Assembly (NCBI RefSeq): GCF_003429095.1
Contig: NZ_QVTE01000008.1
Span: forward strand, 124,001 to 188,000
Reading direction: 5' to 3'
Length of the DNA stretch: 64,000 bases
From: Peribacillus saganii
GTDB lineage: Bacteria > Bacillota > Bacilli > Bacillales > DSM-1321
Shown here: positions 19,277 to 30,794 of the stretch, piece by piece
How the letters are laid out: each line of letters starts with the position of its first letter
How positions within the stretch are numbered: position 1 is the first letter of the stretch
Notes under the pieces: generated by a model
Told to the model about the DNA's origin: nothing
Databases searched by the model: none
What the model saw: the letters and a program-made list of their open reading frames with translations, nothing else
Position numbers and translations under genes: made by a program

Positions 19277-19674
19277 TATGTCATTAGTTTTATGAGCCCG
19301 CATATTTTTGCTGGCTCTTCTTAATTAGTTTTAAAGTTTTTTAAAATTATGTAACCAAAACACTATAGTGATCGTCTAATTAGTGTACTAGCTGGAATAA
19401 GCACAAATGAGAGAAGAGGTAAGAAGAGATAAAAAAAATAGCATTTGTTTTTGTACTTGTTTTTGTTTTGGTGCAGTATCCACAAATAAAATTGTAGAGG
19501 CTGTTGCAGAAATAGCTTTGAATATCAAGTGAAAAACAATGTGATAAGCATAAACGCAAGATATCTAAACCATATGAATTGCATGAAGAAATAAACAAGA
19601 GCAATCGCTCGTTCCGCCGATTTTACCTTCCAGCTTTGCTCACGGAGAATAGAATTTCATCACCCATAATCTAT
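19277..19674. other. Intergenic region
   Basis: About 400 AT-rich bases with no gene I can support on either strand; several short frames have no ribosome binding site. Confidence 0.4.
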
Positions 19675-19702
19675 TAAAAAAGACGGCCAAACTGGCCGTC
19701 TA
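19675..19702 (-). terminator. Intrinsic terminator for the MCP gene
   Basis: AGACGGCCA pairs with TGGCCGTCT around AAC. On the minus strand it is followed by TTTTTT, so it serves the MCP gene ending at 19861. Confidence 0.75.
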
Positions 19703-19860
19703 ATCTTCAGAAATAGTTTTTGATAAAGACTAGAGCATGGGGGCAGCTGCATATTTAACAGTCTTTACACTTTTGAGCAAGCATAATGTCTTTAAATCTT
19801 AATGCAAGTAAAACTTTACCTGCTTTATAGATTTCTAATGAAAACCATGTTTATTTTAGA

Positions 19861-21552
19861 TTATACTTTAAATCTGCCAACCACCATTTGTAATTCTTCC
19901 GCCATTTTGGATAATGATGCCGACGAATAAGAGATCTCTTCCATGGACGCCAATTGTTCTTCGGTTGCTGCCGACACTTCTTGTGTTCCGGCAGAAGTCA
20001 TTTCTGTCATTTCCGTAATTAGTTTTACTGAGTGTACCATTTGGTCAGTTCCAGCTGACATGTGTTGGACCGCAGAAGAAACTTCTTTAATTTGTCCTGC
20101 CACATCACTTATAGAATGTTTGATTTGTTTAAATGAAATTCCTGCCGTTTCAACAACCTCTATGCCGCCAATTACTTCTTTTGTTGCTTGTTGCATTGAT
20201 GACACAGCTTTATTTGTTTCGGTCTGAATCATAGATATTAACTGAGAGATTTGTTGTGCAGAATCAGATGATTGTTCGGCTAAAATTCGTACCTCTTCAG
20301 CTACTACCGAAAACCCTTTGCCCTGTTCTCCAGCTCTTGCAGCTTCAATCGCTGCATTCAAGGCTAAAAGGTTAGTTTGAGCTGAAATACCAGTTATGAC
20401 TTCTGTGATTTGTCCAATTTCTTTTGATCGTTCCCCAAGTTCTGTGATGACTTTTCCTAAACCATTAACCGTTACATTAATGGAGTTCATTTGGTTAATC
20501 GCTGTTTGGATTGATGCATCTCCTTCTCCTGCTTTGTCTAATGCTTCCGTAGCTGTGTTAGCAGCTTGGTGGGAATTAGAAGCAATCTGTTGAGCTCTTA
20601 TAGAAATTTCATTTACAGTTTGAGATGTTTCCGCCGCACTACGTACCTGACTTTCGGTACCTGTAGCTACTTGCTGTATAGTCGAAGAAATTTGTTCACT
20701 TGCTTTGCTTGTTTGTTCAGCACTGGCTGTTAGTTGTTCTGATGCAGCCGCAACTTGTTCCGCATTAGATGCTACTTGCTGAATCAATTGATGCAATTTA
20801 TTCATCATCCTGTTAAATGATTGTGCTAATTCGCCAATCTCATCATTACTCTGTATTTCAATTCTACTGGTAAGATCCCCTTCATTACTGGCAATATCAT
20901 GTAGTTTACCTGTTACAAGCCGAATAGGTTTTACAATTCGGTTTGCTAAGAATAAAGCAATAAGAATGCCGATTAATATGACCGCAACACTGCTTACAAT
21001 CGTGATTACTATTACACTATTACCTTTGCTAATCACTTCCTTTCCTAAGTTAGACACTCCTTTTTCATTGCTCTTTACCAGTTCTTGTAATGTACCCATA
21101 ATTTCTTCGGCCTTGCTTCTATTTTCAGCCAATGCTTGAAGTGCGTTTTCTTTATCGCCATTTTCATACATTTGAATGACCTCTTTATCAATGGCATTTC
21201 CCCATTCAGCACTTTTATTAACAACTTCTTGAACAAGTTCTTCTTCATTATCTCCTTTAAAATACTCCAATATTTCAGTTTCTTTTTCCTGGCTATCCTT
21301 TGTGTATTGATAAAATTTATCTTTCAGTGTGTCATCACCGTATAATAAATAACCACGAGTAACAGCTAACCGTTCGGCCATGTTGAAGCGGAGATTTTCA
21401 AAATATTGTAACTCCACTAAATCGTCTGATATTAACTCTTCCGTGGATTTTTTCATATTACTTACGTTTAAAAGGGTAATGATCGACATTGCTATAAATG
21501 TGGCTAACACCACTGTAAAACCTATTAAAATCTTACCTTTAATACCTCTCAC
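19861..21552 (-). CDS. Methyl-accepting chemotaxis protein
   Basis: A 563-residue transducer with an N-terminal membrane helix ([21 protein letters not shown]), an extracellular four-helix-bundle sensor (about residues 35-180), a second helix ([21 protein letters not shown]), a HAMP domain (about 203-265) and a long coiled-coil signalling domain with the hairpin tip [20 protein letters not shown]. The start is GTG at 21552 with GGAGG upstream; the frame is open further but the upstream TTG overlaps that site. It lies only 42 bases after the next MCP on the same strand, so both likely share a transcript. Their signalling domains are very alike, pointing to duplication. Confidence 0.92.
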   Translation of the reverse strand: MRGIKGKILIGFTVVLATFIAMSIITLLNVSNMKKSTEELISDDLVELQYFENLRFNMAERLAVTRGYLLYGDDTLKDKFYQYTKDSQEKETEILEYFKGDNEEELVQEVVNKSAEWGNAIDKEVIQMYENGDKENALQALAENRSKAEEIMGTLQELVKSNEKGVSNLGKEVISKGNSVIVITIVSSVAVILIGILIALFLANRIVKPIRLVTGKLHDIASNEGDLTSRIEIQSNDEIGELAQSFNRMMNKLHQLIQQVASNAEQVAAASEQLTASAEQTSKASEQISSTIQQVATGTESQVRSAAETSQTVNEISIRAQQIASNSHQAANTATEALDKAGEGDASIQTAINQMNSINVTVNGLGKVITELGERSKEIGQITEVITGISAQTNLLALNAAIEAARAGEQGKGFSVVAEEVRILAEQSSDSAQQISQLISMIQTETNKAVSSMQQATKEVIGGIEVVETAGISFKQIKHSISDVAGQIKEVSSAVQHMSAGTDQMVHSVKLITEMTEMTSAGTQEVSAATEEQLASMEEISYSSASLSKMAEELQMVVGRFKV

Positions 21553-21594
21553 TATGTTTTCCTCCAAAAATTACTTATGCGTGGTTTAATAAAA

Positions 21595-23745
21595 TCAAAC
21601 TTTGAATCTTCCAACAACCTCTTGTAATTCTTCCGCCATTTTTGATAGGGAAGCAGAAGAGTGTGTAATCTCCTCCATGGACGCCAATTGTTCTTCAGTT
21701 GCTGCCGACACTTCTTGGGTTCCGGCCGAAGTCATTTCCGTCATTTCCGTAATTAGTTTTACTGAGTCTACCATCTGCTCCGTACCAGCTGACATTAGTT
21801 GCACAGCAGAGGAAACTTCCTGGATTTGACCAGCTACATCATTCACTGAATGCTGAATGTGTTCAAAAGAAATTCCAGCTAATTCAACAACCTGAATCCC
21901 TGCAATTACTTCTCTTGTAGCTTGTTCCATTGATGTCACTGCTTTATTGGTTTCTGATTGAATGGCAGATATTAATTGAGATATTTGTTGTGCAGACATA
22001 GAAGATTGTTCCGCTAACTTTCGAACCTCATCCGCAACAACCGCAAATCCTTTGCCTTGTTCTCCGGCTCTTGCGGCCTCAATCGCCGCATTTAAGGCTA
22101 AAAGATTGGTTTGCTCTGAAATGCCTGTGATGACTTGTATGATTTCTCCAATTTCTTTCGAGCGCTTTCCAAGATTTGTGATAACTTGTCCTAAACCAGT
22201 CACCGTTACATTAATCGAATTCATTTGCTTAATAGCTGTTTGGATCGATTCATTGCCTTCTCCAGCTTTGTGCAATGCTTCTGTTGCTGTATTAGCCACG
22301 CTTTGTGAGTTAGTGGCAATTTGTTGTACCCCAATAGAAAGTTCGTTTACTGTTAGAGACGTTTCTCCTGTGCTGCGGACCTGGTTTTCCGTACCAGTGG
22401 CTACTTGTTGTATCGTAGAGGCAATTTGCTCTGTTGCCCTGCTTGTTTGTTCTGCGCTGGCGGACAGTTCTTCCGATGCCGCAGCTACTTGGCTTGTTGT
22501 TTCAGTTGTTTTTCCGATTAGCTGACGAAGATTGCCCACCATCGTATTCAGTGCTTGTACCAGACGGCCCACTTCATCTTGATTATTGACAACAAAGTTT
22601 TCTCCCCGTAAGTCCCCATCTGCCAATTTTTCTAAATGATTGGTCACATGCACAATTGGGTTGGAAATTTTACGGGAAACAATTATGCTGATTAAGATAC
22701 TTAACAGGATAAGAGCAATAGCAATTGCATAAAACAGCGTTTGGGAAGACTTCGTTTGATCCATGATTTCCTCTTTTAATCCAGTGAAACCAGGGAAGCG
22801 GGTGACATAAACTGCGGCAACTTTTTCATCTGATGTCAACAACGGTTTGAATTGCATCACATAGAGTTGATTGTTTAATTTTAAAGTTTCCGTAAATGCC
22901 TTAGACGAGGTTATGCTCTTATCCAAGTAAGGAATTAAACTTTCGTATAATGAATTATCTTTTGCTAGATCTGAAACACTTTGGGCTTTTTCCATATCTT
23001 TTTCAAGCGATGCGTCAAAGAACTGGTTTCCAATGTCATCTGATTGAGTATCAGTCATAATGTGGAAATCCTTTTGATTATTGGTGACAAATAGTGTAGC
23101 AGAGGTTCCAGCCGATTCCGCTATCGTCCGGATGAAGTTTTGATAGGCGGTTTGGCCTACAATAACAGCACCGATGACTTTGCCTTGATCAATAATGGGC
23201 GCTGTTACTTGAAGCTTTCCATCTTCTTCATTAACCTCCCATGACGGAATCGATTTGCCTGTGTCCATTGCTTCATTTACGGATTTATAATTCAATTGAT
23301 CATATCCATCGTATGACGGAATGGAGGGGCAGGCAAAGATCGGAGTTGCTCCATCGCTTTTGCGGTCTTGAAGGCGAGTAACCCAGATTAAGTCGATATT
23401 CGCTTTTTCCTTCGCGGCTTTTACAGTGTTTTTTAGCGCTGCATGAATGCCGGCGGGATTATTTTCTTTCAAAGCTTTAATTACTTCTGGCTGGTATGAA
23501 ATTTGTTCAGCCAAAAGAACACTTGTATTAATCGTATCATTCACTTTTGTCTCGGTTATGTTATTTACGATTGATTTTTCTTTTTCTAATTGGTTATCAA
23601 TAAGTCCAAGGGTATGGTCCGTTGTTTTTGTTAGCATCATCTGTGAAATAACAGCAGCTGATACAATAGAAAAAATAATAAGGATCATAAATGGAACAAT
23701 GATTTTCGAGCGAATGGATCGTATTTGTAACTTTTGAAATTTCAC
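21595..23745 (-). CDS. Methyl-accepting chemotaxis protein with large sensor domain
   Basis: A 716-residue transducer. An N-terminal membrane helix ([20 protein letters not shown]) precedes a long extracellular region (about residues 35-330) that looks like a double-Cache sensor ([32 protein letters not shown]), then a second helix, a HAMP domain (about 360-415) and a standard signalling domain with [20 protein letters not shown]. Double-Cache sensors bind small molecules such as amino acids or carboxylates; the ligand is unknown. The start is a GTG at 23745 with AAAGGAAG upstream. The gene begins 32 bases after a short CheW-like frame, with which it is probably co-transcribed. Confidence 0.92.
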   Translation of the reverse strand: MKFQKLQIRSIRSKIIVPFMILIIFSIVSAAVISQMMLTKTTDHTLGLIDNQLEKEKSIVNNITETKVNDTINTSVLLAEQISYQPEVIKALKENNPAGIHAALKNTVKAAKEKANIDLIWVTRLQDRKSDGATPIFACPSIPSYDGYDQLNYKSVNEAMDTGKSIPSWEVNEEDGKLQVTAPIIDQGKVIGAVIVGQTAYQNFIRTIAESAGTSATLFVTNNQKDFHIMTDTQSDDIGNQFFDASLEKDMEKAQSVSDLAKDNSLYESLIPYLDKSITSSKAFTETLKLNNQLYVMQFKPLLTSDEKVAAVYVTRFPGFTGLKEEIMDQTKSSQTLFYAIAIALILLSILISIIVSRKISNPIVHVTNHLEKLADGDLRGENFVVNNQDEVGRLVQALNTMVGNLRQLIGKTTETTSQVAAASEELSASAEQTSRATEQIASTIQQVATGTENQVRSTGETSLTVNELSIGVQQIATNSQSVANTATEALHKAGEGNESIQTAIKQMNSINVTVTGLGQVITNLGKRSKEIGEIIQVITGISEQTNLLALNAAIEAARAGEQGKGFAVVADEVRKLAEQSSMSAQQISQLISAIQSETNKAVTSMEQATREVIAGIQVVELAGISFEHIQHSVNDVAGQIQEVSSAVQLMSAGTEQMVDSVKLITEMTEMTSAGTQEVSAATEEQLASMEEITHSSASLSKMAEELQEVVGRFKV

Positions 23746-23777
23746 AATTAGACTTCCTTTCCGATTGTGGAGGTTGC

Positions 23778-23993
23778 TTATATTGAACTTTTGGCTAACA
23801 CTTTTCTCAAGTCGATAACCGGCGTAACAATTCCACGCAAATCAATAACCCCAACCACATGTTCAGGCATATTGGGGATGGGTGTTACTTCTTGCATTTG
23901 CTCTATCGAAAACACCTGATCAATGTGTAAGCCAAATTCTTCATTTCCAATTCGAAAAGCGATGATTTTCATGACTGTTTCCGAGTTTTCCAC
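23778..23993 (-). CDS. Truncated CheW-like protein (71 aa)
   Basis: About half of a CheW domain: [40 protein letters not shown] and [19 protein letters not shown] match the first subdomain of CheW, then the frame stops after ten more codons, whereas CheW normally has about 140-150 residues. The complete CheW at 29560-30009 in this window shows what is missing. The GTG start at 23993 follows TAGGAGG. It may be a decayed gene or a functional mini-CheW; the missing half normally completes the double beta-barrel, so loss of function is more likely. Confidence 0.7.
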   Translation of the reverse strand: MENSETVMKIIAFRIGNEEFGLHIDQVFSIEQMQEVTPIPNMPEHVVGVIDLRGIVTPVIDLRKVLAKSSI

Positions 23994-24871
23994 ATTGTTT
24001 CCTCCTATTTTTTTCATTTTTTGTCGAATTTCCAATAAGTAATCAAATGGTATAGTCCCAGGCTTTCACTGTATTGCTTTGGCCAAATGGGACCTATTTG
24101 ACCCACAAAAAAATGCAGAAAGCAGTATACTGCAATTACGCAGGACAGCATACAATTTCCACAGTTTTGCATAAGGCAACGAATATGGTGGCATCAATCA
24201 AAAACAAAATATTACTTATTACCTATTTACTATATTTATTTACAATGAGAATGTCCAATCGGCTTGAGACCTTAAATCCAGCTATTGGGAAAAGGATACG
24301 GTGATTTCGGCACTGATTATTTATTGTTCAGTCAAATTAACCATATATTTCATTTATGTACCGAAGTTTCGGATTCCATATGTATATAAATCTCAAGCTA
24401 ATGAAGAAATCCCTTTATTAGCTCAAGCCTTCCTCATGATTCTTGTGTACCGCTGTAAACATTTCGCAGAATTAACAAAAATATATGGAAAATTCTTTAT
24501 AGTAAAAAACTCTCCGCTTTTCACCTGCAGGAATCGGCCCCATACACTTAAGCCGGAATAAAGCTTTTATGGTAGATTGGACAGGAAGATTGTCACACAA
24601 TGTTCATAACTTACCGTTTTTTTGTCCGGAAGCACGCGTTTTATGTTCGGAAAGCGGAAACATCATTACTCAGTGGATTTTAAACCGGCATGCATCGGTT
24701 GGACAGGTAAGCATCATTATGTGTAGGATAATTATGCTAAAAGAGGACGAACATTCGTTAGAAAAGAGTCTATTTGCATATTTTTATGTGTTGCTACAAA
24801 TTCAACATAGCTAATCAGGGGAGCAATGTTGAATGTAAACAATGAACAATCATCATGGAGGGAGCAATCAA
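23994..24871. other. Long intergenic region between divergent chemotaxis genes
   Basis: About 880 bases with no frame I can support. Composition varies and several short frames lack ribosome binding sites. It must contain promoters for both directions. No recognisable remnant. Confidence 0.4.
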
Positions 24872-26557
24872 ATGTCCATAAGCAAAAAGTTATATAGTGG
24901 TTTTGCAGGCGTCATTGCGCTGTTGGTCACTATCGCAGTTATTAGTTATATTCAAATCACATCTATCACGAACCAATACTCTTTTTTGGTAGATGAACAG
25001 GTTAAGAAGGTTACCAGCGCAAATGAATTAAAATACTTGGCAACAAAAGAATTGCGGGATGTGCGAGGGTTTTTGGCAACAGGAAATGAAGAGCATATTG
25101 AAGAGTACACAGCAACAAAGGCTGAGTATGAAAAGCCGCACACCTATTTAGAATCTGTTCTTAATACATCAAAAGCACAGCAATTGCTGAAAGAATTAGA
25201 CCAGCTTCACAAGGATTATAGTGAAGTGGCTGACCAGGTGTTTGCTTATAAGAAACAGGGAAATGTAGAAGGCTATGTGAAACTGCTGGCAGAAAGAGGG
25301 ACTCCAATCGCCAAAGAGTTTTCTGCAAAGGCAGAAGAACTTGAAGATATGTGCCTTGACGTACTGGCTGCAGAAAGCGCAAAAGCAGAACAGCAGGCTT
25401 CACAACTTAAAACAACTATTATAGCAGTGTCAATCATCGCGTTATTAGTTGGAATTGGAATTGCTTATTATATCGGCCGCATCATATCAAGGCCTGTTAA
25501 AGAGGTAGCTGATGCAGCAAAACAAATTGCTGGCGGCGATCTGTCTATTCCCGATATTAAAGTGAAAAATAAAGATGAAATTGGCGAGATGGCTGATTCT
25601 TTTAATGCAATGAGACAAAATTTGCGCGAAGTAGTGCGCGAAGTATCCGATAGTTCGGGGCAAATCGCTGCCGCATCTGAGCAGCTTACCGCTGGCGCTG
25701 AACAAACGAGCAGGGCAACTGAACAAATAACGGCTTCGATTCAGGAAGTAGCGAACGGCGCTGAAAACCAAACCGTAAGCGTGGAAGAAACGTCCAAATC
25801 GTTGGAAGAAGTAACACAAGGCATCCAGCACATGGCAGAAAACTCATCATTTATCGCAGAATCCGGTACACAGCTGTCAGAAAAGGCGAAACAGGGTGGA
25901 CAGTATGTAGAACAAACCGTCCATCAAATTCATGCTATCCACCAATCGGTAGACGTTAGTGATGATGTGATGAAACTGCTTGATAGCAGATCACAAGAAA
26001 TAGGCGAAATTACAAAAGTGATAACAGAAATCGCCAACCAAACGAATTTGCTGGCATTAAATGCGGCCATTGAAGCGGCCCGGGCTGGCGAGCATGGAAA
26101 GGGATTTGCGGTGGTAGCGGATGAAGTCCGTAAACTTGCGGAGCAATCACAGGCATCATCAACCCAGATTTCGCAGCTGGTGAAAGAAATTCAAACAGAC
26201 ATGGTCCGTTCGACTGATTCTATTAACCAGGTCAAAGTGGATGTGCAAAAAGGGCTTGGAATTGTTGAAAATACGCAGTCAAGCTTTAGCGAGATTTTAT
26301 ATTCAATGGATAACATAAGCACCCAAATTGATGAAATGGCAGCGACTGCGCAGCAAATGTCTGCTGGGGCAGAAGAGGTAAGTGCAACCGTTGCCGGAAT
26401 CAGCAGCATTTCCAAACAGACTTCGATGCATTCGCAAGGAGTTGCTGCTTCAGCAGAAGAACAATTAGTATCGATGGAAGAAATTACCGCTTCTGCGGCT
26501 GGATTGTCTAAATTGGCGCTGAACTTACAAGAAGTCATGAGTAAATTTAAAATATAA
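24872..26557 (+). CDS. Methyl-accepting chemotaxis protein
   Basis: A 561-residue transducer. The N-terminal helix ([23 protein letters not shown], with charged start) leads into a four-helix-bundle MCP sensor (about residues 35-185), a second helix ([22 protein letters not shown]), HAMP (about 210-265) and the signalling domain with [28 protein letters not shown] precedes the ATG at 24872; an earlier in-frame ATG exists but has no site. It is oriented opposite to the two other MCP genes and lies upstream of the CheX-CheA-CheW-CheY genes, which it may feed. Confidence 0.92.
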   Translation: MSISKKLYSGFAGVIALLVTIAVISYIQITSITNQYSFLVDEQVKKVTSANELKYLATKELRDVRGFLATGNEEHIEEYTATKAEYEKPHTYLESVLNTSKAQQLLKELDQLHKDYSEVADQVFAYKKQGNVEGYVKLLAERGTPIAKEFSAKAEELEDMCLDVLAAESAKAEQQASQLKTTIIAVSIIALLVGIGIAYYIGRIISRPVKEVADAAKQIAGGDLSIPDIKVKNKDEIGEMADSFNAMRQNLREVVREVSDSSGQIAAASEQLTAGAEQTSRATEQITASIQEVANGAENQTVSVEETSKSLEEVTQGIQHMAENSSFIAESGTQLSEKAKQGGQYVEQTVHQIHAIHQSVDVSDDVMKLLDSRSQEIGEITKVITEIANQTNLLALNAAIEAARAGEHGKGFAVVADEVRKLAEQSQASSTQISQLVKEIQTDMVRSTDSINQVKVDVQKGLGIVENTQSSFSEILYSMDNISTQIDEMAATAQQMSAGAEEVSATVAGISSISKQTSMHSQGVAASAEEQLVSMEEITASAAGLSKLALNLQEVMSKFKI

Positions 26558-27067
26558 TGTAATAATAAAAGGGCATTTTGGCATTTAATCTCCTGAGTTA
26601 GTACTGTGTTTCATGAGTATAGTAAAAGAGTACTAAAGATGATATCTAACTATAATTCAATTAAAAAAATAGAATTCATTGGCAGTATTATGCTCATTAA
26701 GAAAGCTGATTTCTTTTCTGAAAAAATAAATTTGTCAATTTTACGTTTGAATGGATAAATTCCCATCCTTAAATAAATAAAATTCTGTCGGGAAAAAAGA
26801 GATTTATGTCTGAAGTAAATTGGACACGAAAATACTCCTACGATTATATTTATAACATTGAGTCAAATAGCCTATATCCATGGAAGACATAACTGATTCT
26901 TTGCTGTTTGAGAAATAACTGTTTTTACTGAATCCGAAATAATGAATTTCGTTCAATCTCTCTGATCAATCAAAAAACATTCTAGATTGTACATACACAG
27001 TGTGCAATGTATGAATCTCATTAAGTTTCATTGACACTAACTTCAATAAATAATAGGAGGCAGACAA
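26558..27067. other. Intergenic region upstream of cheX
   Basis: About 510 very AT-rich bases with no supported gene; presumably carries the promoter of the che operon. Confidence 0.4.
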
Positions 27068-27520
27068 ATGTTAGCAACCGAAACACTACCATTTACCTTA
27101 CTATCCGAGGGTATGCTTGCGTCTATTCGAAGCGTTGTACCAATCTCATATGATAATCATAGCCTTGAATCAGTAGAAGGTCATTTACATCTGGAGTTCG
27201 CTGTGTTGATTGGATTTACTGGAGACCAGAAAGGGAAATTTATTTTTAAAGGGGAACCACAAGTATTTAGTGCGATTGGAGAATCTATGTTTGGGATGCC
27301 GCTTGAAGGGGAGATGTTAATCTCGTTTGCGGGTGAGCTAGGAAATATGATTTCTGGAGGGCTATGTACAAACGTGTCCCAAAATGGAATTATAATAGAT
27401 ATAACTTCACCTACCATCATGGAAGGTTCATCTAAAGTATCAGGCTTTAAAAAAGGGATGGAAATGAAAATCTCTTTTCATGAGAAAGGGGAACTATCCC
27501 TGTTTCTATTATTGGATTGA
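27068..27520 (+). CDS. cheX: CheX-like chemotaxis phosphatase
   Basis: A 150-residue CheC/CheX/FliY-type protein. The catalytic helix motif is present as FAGELGNMISGGL (about residues 87-99), with the Glu and Asn that in CheX promote CheY-P dephosphorylation; only one such motif is seen, as in CheX. The flanking GFTGDQKGKFIFKG strand is typical. TAGGAGG precedes the ATG. It starts a tight run cheX-cheA-cheW-cheY with gaps of 8-30 bases, indicating an operon. Confidence 0.85.
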   Translation: MLATETLPFTLLSEGMLASIRSVVPISYDNHSLESVEGHLHLEFAVLIGFTGDQKGKFIFKGEPQVFSAIGESMFGMPLEGEMLISFAGELGNMISGGLCTNVSQNGIIIDITSPTIMEGSSKVSGFKKGMEMKISFHEKGELSLFLLLD

Positions 27521-27546
27521 TATAATTGTTCAGGAGTTGAAACATA

Positions 27547-29547
27547 ATGATAGAAACCAATAATCAATACTTTGAGCTGTTTCTCGAAGAAAGTACGGAA
27601 CATTTACAAGCTGTAAATGATCACCTGCTGAAGTTAGAAGAACAGCCTGGAAATATAGAAATTGTTGGAGAGATTTTCCGTTCGGCCCATACTCTAAAGG
27701 GTATGTCAGCCACAATGGGGTATACTGATATTGCTGATCTCACGCATCATATGGAAAATGTACTGGACTTGATACGAAATAAAAAATTGTCCGTTACAAC
27801 TGCAGTTGTTGATTTAATCTTTGAATCAGTAGAGTCTTTAGAGGGAATGGTGGATTCCATCAGAAATGGCGGCGATGGGAAAAGAGATGTCTCTTCCTTA
27901 GTCCGTATGCTCGAACAAATGGGAAAAGGCGAGGCAATTGAAGCTATTGATCTAACAAGCAGTGTTCAAGCTGAAACGATAGAAACATCCGATTATGAGA
28001 AAACAGTCATTTCTCACGCAATTGAACAAGGTTTTGAAACTTATCAAATATCGGTTAAATTGGATGACGACTGCGCTTTAAAAATTGTCCGTGTTTTTAT
28101 GGTTTTCGAGGCTTTAGAAATATTAGGTGACATTATAAAATCGGTACCTGCTGTGGAATCACTTGAAAATGAAGAGTTTGATACCCAATTCCAAGTTCTT
28201 CTTATTTCAAAAGCAAATAAAGAAGAGATTGAGAATAATATCTTACAAGTTTCAGAAGTAAAAGAAGTGACAATTGTTACATATAACGTGGATCAGTCTG
28301 TTCACAATGGTTATCAGGGAACTGAAAAAAATGATGTTGAAACGAATGTCTCTCCTGAACAATCATCAAAATCGTCAAATTCTTCTAATCCAGCTGCTTC
28401 AAAAACAATACGAGTCAATATTGAACGAATTGACCAGTTAATGAACCTTTTTGAAGAGTTAATCATAGACCGTGGCAGACTTGAAGATATTTCGAGTACC
28501 TTAATGAATTCAGAACTGAGTGAGACTGTTGAAAAAATGGTCCGAGTTTCAAGCGATCTGCAAACCTTAATTTTAGAAATGCGAATGGTCCCAGTAGAGC
28601 AAGTATTTAATCGGTTCCCGCGTATGGTGCGTGGATTGGCAAAGGACTTAGAAAAACAAATTTCACTCGAAATCATGGGTGCAGAAACAGAGTTAGACCG
28701 CACGGTGATTGATGAAATAGGAGACCCTTTAGTTCATCTTATTCGAAACTCTCTGGACCATGGCATTGAAAAACCGGAAGTTCGAAAAGAAAAAGGCAAA
28801 GATCCGGAAGGAAAAGTAATTTTAAAAGCATTTCATAGTGGAAACCATGTGTTTATTGAAATAGAAGATGATGGTGGAGGCATTAATAGAGATATTGTCT
28901 TAAAGAAAGCCATTCAAAATGGGATTGTCCAACCTGAAAATGCTGATAAGCTAACGGATGATCAGGTTTACCAGCTAATTTTTGCATCAGGTTTCAGTAC
29001 CGCTGAACAAATTTCTGATATCTCCGGCCGCGGTGTAGGTCTTGATGTTGTAAAAACGAAAATCGAGTCTTTAGGTGGAGCTATCTTTATAGAATCCCAA
29101 CTTGGAAGAGGGACGCGTTTCTCTATCCAATTACCGTTAACATTATCTATTCTTTCTGCAATGCTCGTCAAAGTTGAAGAAGAAACATATGCAATACCTT
29201 TATCATCTATCCTGGAAACGGCAACGGTTAAAAAAGAAGATGTAATGAAGGCTCACGGACAAGAAGTGATTGATTTTAGAGGTAAGGTGGTTCCTCTGGT
29301 ATTGCTTCAGGAAATTCTACAGGTTCCAAAGAACTACGTTGGAGAAGTAGACCATTACTCAATAGTAGTTGTTAAAAAGGGAGACAAAATGACTGCGCTC
29401 GCTGTCAATTCATTTATCGGCCAAAAAGAAATTGTTTTAAAATCATTAGGTAACTACTTAAAGAATGTCTATGCAATTTCAGGAGCAACCATTCTTGGAA
29501 ATGGAAATATTGCGCTTATATTAGATACAAATGATTTAGTGAAGTAA
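27547..29547 (+). CDS. cheA: Chemotaxis histidine kinase CheA
   Basis: A 666-residue CheA with the usual order: Hpt domain (1-105) with phospho-acceptor H48 in FRSAHTLKGMSATMGY; a P2-like region (about 150-250); dimerisation domain (about 285-345, INIERIDQLMNLFEELIIDR); HATPase domain (about 350-515, HLIRNSLDHGIE, DDGGGINRD, GRGVGLDVVK); and a C-terminal CheW-like domain (about 520-660). It phosphorylates CheY in response to the MCPs. As a second CheA-type system outside the main fla/che operon it could control motility or another output; the diguanylate-cyclase gene downstream is suggestive but not proof. Confidence 0.94.
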   Translation: MIETNNQYFELFLEESTEHLQAVNDHLLKLEEQPGNIEIVGEIFRSAHTLKGMSATMGYTDIADLTHHMENVLDLIRNKKLSVTTAVVDLIFESVESLEGMVDSIRNGGDGKRDVSSLVRMLEQMGKGEAIEAIDLTSSVQAETIETSDYEKTVISHAIEQGFETYQISVKLDDDCALKIVRVFMVFEALEILGDIIKSVPAVESLENEEFDTQFQVLLISKANKEEIENNILQVSEVKEVTIVTYNVDQSVHNGYQGTEKNDVETNVSPEQSSKSSNSSNPAASKTIRVNIERIDQLMNLFEELIIDRGRLEDISSTLMNSELSETVEKMVRVSSDLQTLILEMRMVPVEQVFNRFPRMVRGLAKDLEKQISLEIMGAETELDRTVIDEIGDPLVHLIRNSLDHGIEKPEVRKEKGKDPEGKVILKAFHSGNHVFIEIEDDGGGINRDIVLKKAIQNGIVQPENADKLTDDQVYQLIFASGFSTAEQISDISGRGVGLDVVKTKIESLGGAIFIESQLGRGTRFSIQLPLTLSILSAMLVKVEEETYAIPLSSILETATVKKEDVMKAHGQEVIDFRGKVVPLVLLQEILQVPKNYVGEVDHYSIVVVKKGDKMTALAVNSFIGQKEIVLKSLGNYLKNVYAISGATILGNGNIALILDTNDLVK

Positions 29548-29559
29548 GGAGAACAAACC

Positions 29560-30009
29560 ATGAATCCCTTAAAAGTAATTGTATTTCAAATTAATGCTGA
29601 GGAATACGCAATCAATGTAAATCATGTATACTCCATTGAAAAGGTTCAAGCGATTACCAGAGTTCCGGGAGTTTCAGCATTTATTAAAGGTGTAGTCAAT
29701 TTACGCGGTGTTGTCATTCCTGTCATAGACCTAAAAGAACGTTTTGGATTGGGTTCTACTTTAAGTGATGATCAAACAAGGTTGTTAATCGTTTCATGGA
29801 ATGATTTAGAACTTGCATTAGTTGTAGAAGCTGCAAATGACGTTATTGACATACAAGAAGACAATATAGAACCAACACCGGATACAGTTGGTGAGATTCA
29901 TGAAGGTTTCCTGCAGGGTATTGTGAAATTAGAGAATCGATTATTTACTATGTTACATCTTGAAAAAGTATTAAATATCATGGACAAACACGAGATTTCA
30001 CATACTTAA
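29560..30009 (+). CDS. cheW: Chemotaxis coupling protein CheW
   Basis: A 149-residue complete CheW domain that links MCPs with CheA. KVIVFQINAEEYAINVNHV, the VPGVSAFIKGVVNLRGVVIPVIDL core and the second subdomain (LLIVSWNDLELALVVEAAN ... GIVKLENRLFTMLHLEKVL) are all present. AAGGAGAA precedes the ATG and the gene starts 13 bases after cheA. Confidence 0.93.
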   Translation: MNPLKVIVFQINAEEYAINVNHVYSIEKVQAITRVPGVSAFIKGVVNLRGVVIPVIDLKERFGLGSTLSDDQTRLLIVSWNDLELALVVEAANDVIDIQEDNIEPTPDTVGEIHEGFLQGIVKLENRLFTMLHLEKVLNIMDKHEISHT

Positions 30010-30035
30010 TAGATGATTTGAAAGGATTGGTTAAG

Positions 30036-30392
30036 ATGGCTAGAATTTTAGTGACAGATGATGCAGCATTTATGAGACTACAGTTGAAAGATATGGTAAC
30101 AAAAGCCGGTCATGAGGTAGTTGGAGAGGCGGAAAACGGAAAAGTAGCAGCCGCTCTTTATCAAGAACTTAGACCGGACCTTGTAACAATGGATATTACC
30201 ATGCCTGAGATGGATGGCGTAACTGCTGTCAAAGAAATTAAGAAAATTGATCCAAATGCAAAAGTGATAATGTGTTCAGCTATGGGACAGCAAGCAATGG
30301 TAGTAGAAGCGATTCAAGCGGGTGCAAAAGATTTTATCGTTAAACCATTTTCAGCCGACCGTATTAAGGAAGCTCTGCAAAAACATCTTTAA
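30036..30392 (+). CDS. cheY: Response regulator CheY
   Basis: A 118-residue single receiver domain. Acidic pocket D8/D9 and phospho-acceptor D53 in TMDITMPEMDG; conserved Ser in KVIMCSAMGQQ and Lys in FIVKPFSADR. Without an output domain it is CheY rather than a transcription factor. The start is ATG at 30036, with AAAGGATTGG upstream. It is last in the operon, with a terminator 35 bases after its stop. Confidence 0.93.
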   Translation: MARILVTDDAAFMRLQLKDMVTKAGHEVVGEAENGKVAAALYQELRPDLVTMDITMPEMDGVTAVKEIKKIDPNAKVIMCSAMGQQAMVVEAIQAGAKDFIVKPFSADRIKEALQKHL

Positions 30393-30426
30393 TTTCTTAA
30401 TGAAAAGCTATCGATAATACATATAG

Positions 30427-30453
30427 AAAAGCCAAATTGATTGGCTTTTTTCT
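30427..30453 (+). terminator. Intrinsic terminator of the cheXAWY operon
   Basis: AAAAGCCAA and TTGGCTTTTTT form a hairpin plus T run directly after cheY. Confidence 0.85.
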
Positions 30454-30596
30454 GTTTCCTTTGATAATTTATATTGAAAAGAGCTCGGCAATATATTTTC
30501 GGATATAATCGTGGATCGTTACCAACATTTTCTCAGATGAGAACATTGAAGTTTACTCGTTTGAACTGGATCAACAAAAGCGCCCTGGCCAGCTGG

Positions 30597-30782
30597 CTAG
30601 AGCGATTCTTTAATTTGTTCGACTGTTATGTCTTCTTTTTCGATATACTCAACAATTTTCAGCAATTGTCCTATTGCGTCCTGCTTATCTGTAGTGTCAT
30701 CTGATACCAGCTGATCTGTTACGTCGAGCAATTTCGTTTTTACTTTGGACAACAATAGCTTCGCCTCTAATAAACTGTTCAC
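30597..30782 (-). CDS. Small hypothetical protein (61 aa)
   Basis: A 61-residue helical, charged protein starting at a GTG (30782) with TGGAGGG about 8 bases upstream. Heptad-like Leu/Ile spacing (LLEAKLLLSKVKTKLL ... IGQLLKIVEYIEKEDI) suggests a short coiled coil. No family recognised. On the minus strand it lies directly downstream of a decayed Xre-type repressor copy, so it is probably a leftover of the same lost element. Confidence 0.5.
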   Translation of the reverse strand: MNSLLEAKLLLSKVKTKLLDVTDQLVSDDTTDKQDAIGQLLKIVEYIEKEDITVEQIKESL

Positions 30783-30794
30783 CGTAAACCCTCC

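Noticed and set aside
20000-22525. Plus-strand frames opposite the MCP genes
   Set aside because: Shadow frames caused by codon bias of the MCP signalling domains, with Ser/Ile/Val-rich non-protein composition.
30549-30612. Plus-strand fragment VYSFELDQQKRPGQLARAIL ending in a stop
   Set aside because: Looks like a protein C-terminus but I could not assign it to a family or find an upstream frame, so it was not listed as a feature.
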